From assembly GCA_037176885.1 (NCBI GenBank), contig JAWWNJ010000002.1:1550001-1614000 (forward strand): DNA of 64,000 nt. Direction: 5' to 3'. Positions within the stretch are counted from its first letter, which is position 1. The number at the start of each line of letters is the position of its first letter. Below, piece after piece: positions 57,707 to 64,000 of the stretch. The stretch comes from Favolaschia claudopus. Taxonomy: Eukaryota > Basidiomycota > Agaricomycetes > Agaricales > Mycenaceae. A program made the translations under genes and the position numbers. The notes below the pieces were generated by a model. That model did not search any database. It was not told the DNA's origin and was given only the letters and a program-made list of their open reading frames with translations.

Positions 57707-60327
57707 ATGCGCCGTATCGCCTCCGTATTCGGCCGCAAGGACAAGGACGCTGCCAAGTCCGACGTCAAGCGCACTTCGGCCCCTACCCCGTCCCCGTCAC
57801 CCGTCCCCCCTCCTCCCACCCCCAGCTTGGCCAGCGAGCACGCGTCCTCCGCCTCTTCAAATGGCTCAGCTAGCTATAGTTTACAGACTCCAGACGATAA
57901 TGAACCCGTTCTCACGCGCACCCTCACTGCTAAATCAAAGTCTTCACCCTGGACTGCCTGGCTCGGTAAAAGGTCCGGTACGATCAAGCGTGGTCGCCCA
58001 GCGGACCCCCACTCCCCGCTAGACCAGGTCTGGGACGAACCCCACCCCGACTGGCGTCCAAAACAGCCCCCACCTATCCTTCATCCTCCCCCGACTCCCA
58101 AAGCTTTCCCACAGCCGCCCGTCCTCACTGTCGACATCGACTCGGACGAAGATGCATCTTCAGAGGACTCGGAAGACGATGAGCCCGTATCACTTGTTTC
58201 CCGAGTCCCCTCCCTCCACCCCCCAATCTCCCCCACCCAATCTAGAAAAAACCTACAAGTTTTGACTCAGAACAGCCTAGTCGACAACCCCCCGTTGGTA
58301 TCACCTTTTTCCCATCTCACTGGCTTCCCGATGTACCCGCGTTCTTCAAACCTACCCCATTCCCTCTCGGTCCGGCCCACTTTGTCAACCACGATGCATA
58401 GGTCAGCCTTGCTTCGGCGTTTACAGTCCGATACATCAAATCAGCTCGCTCGTTCAATTTTGCCCTTCGCATCCCGTCCTCCTCCCACTCCTGTTGACCC
58501 CCCGTCATCCCCTCCGTGGTTCAACGCACGAGCTTTGCCGGTAGCGATGACGCTATCCCCTTCCAGCCCCGGTCTTCGTCGATGGATGGCACGGCCATGT
58601 TTCGAAGAGAGAATCGCCGTATGGGTTCCGCAGGATGAGGCCGTCATCTGTCAGCCTGTCATGGCTTCCCGCGCCGTAGCCGAGCTTGAGTTTTCTGCAG
58701 CTCTCGACGCGATGATAGGTTTTGGTCTTCCCGTCAGCGAGGCAGAAGAACCGCTTTCCGTAGCGGAGCTGCTTGTACCGACTCCGAGTCCTATAGAGTC
58801 ACAGCCTGCACCTGGTGAGCCTAAACACCTTCTTTGCCTTTCGCGTACTGAAACTTTCTCTCACCTCCAGCTCAATCTGCACGTAATGCCCCATACCAGG
58901 CTGTACCATCTCCTCTGCGGACTTCCACTCTCAAATCTTCCCCTTCCAAGTCGCCCATAACCGAAACACCCCCTACCGCCGCAATTCCAGATTCCGCTCC
59001 AGCGCCTGCGCCACTGCTCGCGCCCCCACCCGCAGCATCACGAGTGCGATTTGCCGAGGATGACAAGGAGGATGTTATACCTCTGGGTTACGCTTTACGC
59101 CAAAAAAAGCGGCGCGAGGACAAAGCAAAATTCTTGCGCGAGGAACAGGAGAGGAGGACACATGAGCTAGAGAGAGCTAAACAGGAAGAGGAGCGGATAC
59201 GGAGAGAGCAGGAGCGGAGGCAATGGGAGGAGGAGAAGAGAGCTTGGGAGAAGGAAAAGAAAGCCATGGAGGAGGAACGGTTGCGGCGTATTTACGCTGA
59301 GGAAGTCGCCGCCACCCGGGCACGGAGAGAACATCAGAGGGCCGGTGGAGGATACGGTACCAGCGATGGTCATCTTCCGGCGTCGAGTTCTACGACGTCT
59401 TTACGGGAAGAACGTAACAGGGAAACTTACTCTCGTCCCTTACACGATCATGCTCCACGGCGTCAAGCGTCCGAGCCCGCGGTGCCCCAGCTCACGAGCA
59501 GCCCCTCTAGCTCGCCGCACACCTCGTCTCCAGGCAGTTCACGACCTCCGAGTATCGCAGGCCATCAAGCTGGCAGTTTACGAGGATCTTCCAGACCAGC
59601 GTCAGTCCACACCAATTCCTCTGAAGATGCCCGGCACTCCAGCGTCAATGCTGGGAAACGTAGTTCAATGGCGTCTTTGCCGGCGAAAATGCCCAATAAT
59701 CAATTTGATTGGGCGACCTATTCGGCGTGGTCCGCTAGCAATCCGACCCTCATGGTGCCCCCAGTACCTCCAATGCCTATGTACGCCATGGACATGCCGT
59801 TACTGCCTCCAACGCCACCGTTTATGCTTCAGCAATATCCTCGACCCAGGTCCCAGAACCATTCGCCTTCGCCGAGTCCTTCTTCTCCATCTGCTTCACC
59901 GTCACGGCATCGTCTTCCCAGTAATGGTAGCTCAGAGCGAGTGAATGTTGTACCGCAGCAACCGCGGACGCCTTCTTCACGGCGAGGCTCAAACTCGTCC
60001 TCGTCAACGCCTCATAGACCTGTTGCATCTCACCAGCGACGGAGTAGTGACGACGCTCGGCGTGCCAGCTTACCACCGCCCAAGGACTCGCACCATGGAG
60101 TCCGCTCACAACCGAGTTCGTTGAGGTCCCCGTCCAGCAGCTCGCTTTCACGGGGACGGCCACCGATCCCGTCGTCGGTGTATCAGCCTCCGCTACCGAG
60201 TCCTTGGTCTGCACCCCCGCTGGCTACGTCGTATTCACAACAGCAACTCAGTTCTGCGGCCCTAATCAATGGGTATGGGCAACACGTTCCCCCGAAAGCG
60301 AACCGACGCCAGACGACAATATCCTAA
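57707..60327 (+). CDS. Low-complexity coiled-coil protein, unknown function
   Basis: Not recognised. A long Pro/Ser-rich protein in two exons split by an intron at about 58815-58869. It starts MRRIASVFGRKDKDAAKSDV. A possibly folded part is SPGLRRWMARPCFEERIAVW and ELEFSAALDAMIGFGLPVSE. After VRFAEDDKEDVIPLGYALRQ a charged coiled coil of about 80 residues (59090-59340, rich in EEERIRREQER-like heptads) follows. The rest is Ser/Pro/Arg-rich and disordered to TAA at 60325-60327. Likely a scaffold or cytoskeletal/polarity factor, but that is a guess from composition. Confidence 0.68.
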
Positions 60328-60896
60328 CCTCACCGTGCCCCCGATCCGCCTCCAACGCCCGCCATTGGTGTTGTAATATGACAGCGATGCCCAGGGTTTG
60401 TAGCATTATCCGATTCCGATCGTATCATTAGTACTCTTTTTCTCCACTCTCGCTTCGTGACTTGCATATAGTCCATCCACCCATTTAAAACCCCACGCTC
60501 ATTAACCAAACACACGCATTATTTTCATGTACGCATCCAAGACCCACGAGTACTCGCATAGCGGAGTTCCCTTTGCACCTATAGCATATCTCAGATACTA
60601 TCGTCGCATACGAGTAATCCTTCGCTAGCTCTCCCACAGACATTGGATACGACAGCCACAGATAGTTAGTTTATTCTTCCCGTACGCATTTCCCGGCGGT
60701 ACTCATGAAGACGTTCACATTATCCATATTTTTTTGCATGGTTTGCGCCTCCACGTGTGGCTGTGGCATCAGAAATATTGACCTCCTTCCATTTTGGAAG
60801 CCGGCGTAGTGGTAAAGCTGCAGCGAAACAAGACCAGACACCACCGGCGCTACCACCACCACCTCTCCGCACCTTCTCTTTCTCGCCGTTACGATC
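60328..60896. other. Intergenic, RVS161 promoter side
   Basis: About 570 bp with pyrimidine-rich stretches, nothing else recognised. It must hold the end of the coiled-coil gene transcript and the RVS161 promoter. Confidence 0.4.
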
Positions 60897-62112
60897 ATGA
60901 GCTGGACAGGGTAAGTAGCTCGGAGACCGCTGATACTTTCAACAACGCTCATGAATCCCAAGTTTCAAGAAATCCTTCAACCGTGCTGGAACGACAGTAA
61001 GGTGCCCCGCAAGTCGTACTCGAATCACTGTGTAACATCAAACGTCCCCAGCTCCTTCAAAAGACCGGCCAGATCGAACGGACGATCGACCGCGAGTTCA
61101 CAGACGAGGAGGCCAAATTCAAGACGTTAGTGCCAGAATTTCTCTGTATCGCACTCACAGACCTGCTGTCTAGATTCGAGAAGGAATGTCAGGCGCTGCA
61201 GAAGGATAGCAAGAGTTATTGGGATGCCATGCGCGGTAATTCCACTCCCCGTGTTACATGGACTTCGAGCGGGGCTGAGCGATTCGTTAGCGATGACGGC
61301 GGCGCAGACGCGGATAGCGGATACGCTCGAGACTTTCTATGGCGCTGCAGATCGTGCATCGGAGGGTGCCATGGCGGGACACGCGTATAAGCGGTCAGTT
61401 GATGACTTGGATGGTGGTTTTGGTCGGGAGCTCGTATGTCTTCCTACACTCATCGCGGTGTCAGGGCTTACTAGTCCTTGCTAGGATGGACCGTACCGCA
61501 CCACTATATCTGAGCCATTAGGAAAGATGTGCGCTTACTTCCCTGTGGTGAACGAACATATCAACAAGCGGAACAAGAAGGTGAGCTCCCGTTCAAAAAT
61601 TTACTCCATCAAGTGGATAAACCATATCGTTCCCAGCTGCTAGACTACGACTCAGCTCGGAGCAAAATGCGTAAACTAATAGACAAGCCCAGCGAAGACC
61701 CCACCAAGCTTCCCAAGGCACGTCTTTGCGCCCTGTCCCCGACAATGTCGCCTGATACATGGTTTCACAGTCTCAGCAAGAACACGACGAGGCAAAGGAG
61801 GTCTTCGACATGTTGAACGATCAGCTTGTTGCCGAACTCCCACAACTAATGGATCTGCGTGTACCGTACTTTGACCCAAGTTTTGAGGCGATGATCAGAA
61901 TGCAGTCGAAGTTTGCGGAGGAGGGATACGAGAAGTTGAGCGGCGTGCAACGCTATTTTGCTGATACCATCCGTGACGACTACGCCGCTGGGCAGCTAGA
62001 TGCTCAAGTTAGTGTCCTTTCCAATTGCGTTGACGACTTACTGACATATCCGCTTCAGGTAGAGGGCGTCCTCAACGAAATGAGAGAATTGTCGATCTGC
62101 GGTGCCAACTAG
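60897..62112 (+). CDS. RVS161: BAR-domain protein RVS161/Hob3
   Basis: Amphiphysin-like membrane-curving protein of endocytosis and actin organisation; it normally pairs with RVS167. It starts MSWTGFKKSFNRAGTT in the first two small exons, then LLQKTGQIERTIDREFTDEE, FEKECQALQKDSKSYWDAMR, AMTAAQTRIADTLETFYGAA, DGPYRTTISEPLGKMCAYFP, LLDYDSARSKMRKLIDKPSE, EHDEAKEVFDMLNDQLVAEL and LMDLRVPYFDPSFEAMIRMQ. It ends VEGVLNEMRELSICGAN, TAG 62110-62112. Seven introns. The BAR domain fills the whole chain, with no SH3 domain, as expected for RVS161. Confidence 0.93.
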
Positions 62113-62137
62113 TGCTTGTTCTACATATTTAATGTGT

Positions 62138-64000
62138 AATCTTCTTGTATTCACACTGGATCGCGGATTGGTATTGGGGATCTCATCGCCGCTAAGAAAC
62201 CAATCCCCACGCCGTCCATTGCTGCCGAGTTCCGCGACATTCACTCAAAGAATCTTAAGGATTACAAGAGTGCGCAGGGCTCGCTGCAACGCGCGGTCGC
62301 TACGAACGATACTTTCGTCGCTAGCTGTGCCAACGGGTCTCCACCCTTGGTCACGAACCTGCTCAAGATCCCCCACTACCAGCTCGTCAAAAGCGCTACC
62401 AGCGTCGACGATGACCCCCGCGTAGTGACCGCTCTTGTTGCAGCTGAATCCGAGTTGTCCGCCGCTGCCCGCGCCATTACCGATTATATCAAAACGGTCT
62501 ACGCCGTCCAGATTGATCACTGTCGCAAGCTGGTCGACCCCGCCAATGCCGCAGATCGCTTTGCTGCTGAGCTCACAGCGTACAGCACCAGCATCATTAG
62601 CAACGCCGGCGGCTCGGATCCCGCGCTATACGAGCACTGCATCTCGCTCCTCAAAGCGGCATACACCCGTGAACTCGCTGATACCAATCTTGAGCACACG
62701 GCGGTGACGATGAGACTGAACGCGAAGAAGGAGGCAAGGGCCTTACAGGTCGCCACCACACGCGCCGACTCCGAGATGAAAGATGCTACGCAGCCGGTGG
62801 GAGCTTTGATTACGGAAGAGATTAAGAAGCAGCTTGCGGCGTCCCGTAAAATGCTTTCCTCTCCCGCTGTCGAACCCGTCGCTGACCTTCCCAACACCAG
62901 TACCTGGTATCATGGAAGCTCTCAAGTCCTCGGCGACTCCCGCAAACGGCGACGCTCCACCGTCGAACACGAACCAGCAGAAGGATTCCTCGAATACGAA
63001 GAAGCCCCATGCAGTAGTCAAGACCAACCAGCCGAAGCAGCACCGCGGTGCACGCCAGGCCGGAGCGGCGAACCAGAACGCGCACGCAAGCGGAAGCGGA
63101 AACGCAAACGCGAAGCCTCGCAACACGTCCACCCGGAAGCCGCAAGGCAATTGGAAGGGCAAGGGCAAGGAGAAGGCGGAGCCGGAGGACAACGGCAACT
63201 CGTCGTAACCGAACCCCCTACATCCTCGACTTCCTTTGACGTGTTACGCTGGGTAAGCCCGCCAGGCAAACGGTTTCATTACCACCGCCCTGACACTTAC
63301 CCAGACAGTTTCTTTGCATTTGATACACCCGATTCCGTTCGTTTACAGTACATTGTCAGTACCATGACACCGTTATATTTTGATACGCGCATACGAAACC
63401 GCGCTTTCCATAACCTCACGTCGTTGGAATTGACACATGAGCAACAGCTCACCTTGGCCCTCAACCCCAAGTTCGCACCTCGACCTCCACCAGCCGAGAT
63501 CGCGCCCGTGCAAGACGCTGTTGACGACTTTAGTCGCCGACTCCGCCTTCGCATTGAGAATAAACTTAAAGATGAGTCGGCCCCCTCCATCCATAAGTTC
63601 TTTGGCGGGGAGTTCACAGAGCGCGGCCAACCACGATACGTGCCGCGTTTCCATACTCCCAACCCCTATGCCACGGGTGCCGCCTTAGTCGACCTTGCTG
63701 AAGCTGCGTTGTCCAAAACCCGCCAGCAGATTGAGGTCGAAGTTCTTAGCAGACAGGCCCTGCATATCAAACCCAATATCAACCACGTCGACCTTAAAGC
63801 CCTGCTCAATTTGTTAACGGAGAACAGCATCCTCGCTGTACCCGCTGACAAAAACCTGGGACTTTGCCTTGTGACAACGGAATGGTATCACGGTGCGGGG
63901 CTCAAACTTCTTCAAAACGACTCCTACGTGGAGGACGAACCGGACCATCCTGCTCTCACCGCAACGCTCAAGGGGATTGTTGAAAAAGCAGAACCCTTCG
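62138..64000 (+). mobile_element. Penelope-like retroelement (Coprina type), 5' truncated, runs off window
   Basis: One frame is open from the codon after a TAA near 62137 to the right edge (about 620 codons), with no ATG before 62710. The last 800 bp reads like the N-terminal part of a Penelope-like reverse transcriptase: QQLTLALNPKFAPRPPP, DDFSRRLRLRIENKL, INHVDLKALLNLLTENSIL and AVPADKNLGLCLVTTEWYHG, where ADKNLG is the characteristic early RT motif. The catalytic RT motifs lie beyond the window. The first part is helical and Ala-rich (for example SELSAAARAITDYIKTVYA). A second frame ending at 63208 (Lys/Gly/Asn-rich) overlaps it. The element begins within about 70 bp of the RVS161 stop codon. 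Confidence 0.62.

Noticed and set aside
59090..59340. Purine-rich run as a structural DNA element
   Set aside because: Explained by the Glu/Arg/Lys codons of the coiled coil in the overlapping gene.

Overview
The window is nuclear DNA of a filamentous basidiomycete, most likely an Agaricomycete. The genes are split by many 45-65 bp introns, lie very close together on both strands, and encode typical fungal housekeeping proteins. Fungal-only families also occur: a DUF7704 membrane protein, a CipC-like protein, a fluoride exporter and a Coprina-type Penelope-like retroelement. Exon limits below were read by eye from splice signals and protein conservation, so spans are more reliable than single exon edges.

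Layout. Bases 1-8.9 kb: 3' end of VID27, a DUF7704 protein, 3-ketodihydrosphingosine reductase facing a fluoride exporter, a leucine-rich-repeat-like protein, casein kinase 2 beta and ribosomal protein eL36, then a 406 bp TA-flanked MITE. 10-19.6 kb: a VTT-domain membrane protein, a CipC-like protein, a Ca2+-regulated mitochondrial carrier, a fungal orphan, an intron-containing tRNA-Gln(CUG) and a TspO/MBR protein. 19.8-35.6 kb: a large imperfect palindrome whose arms each carry an Argonaute gene. The left copy (minus strand) has lost the C-terminal half of PIWI and carries a 514 bp MITE in an intron. The right copy (plus strand) has a complete PIWI with a DEDD tetrad but a frameshifted first exon. 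The spacer holds an SDR gene, PDB1 (pyruvate dehydrogenase E1 beta) and the trifunctional histidine gene HIS4. 35.7-48.4 kb: an amidohydrolase, an alpha/beta hydrolase, IDH1, a conserved fungal protein of unresolved 5' structure, a DUF262 protein, DCC1, glutamine synthetase and the AP-1 sigma subunit. 48.6-53.8 kb: an RNA-dependent RNA polymerase of the QDE-1 type. 54-64 kb: an ER DnaJ protein, the Pol I factor RRN7, a coiled-coil orphan, RVS161, and a Penelope-like reverse transcriptase running off the right edge.

The main point of interest is an RNA-silencing neighbourhood: two Argonaute copies and an RdRP within about 34 kb. The core of the Argonaute palindrome (about 2.7 kb, introns included) is almost identical between arms, while both ends of the arms are clearly diverged. 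That pattern suggests recent gene conversion or selection-driven homogenisation between inverted copies. The rest is mostly ordinary metabolism and trafficking, with several closely spaced divergent gene pairs and at least four GC-AG introns supported by protein conservation.
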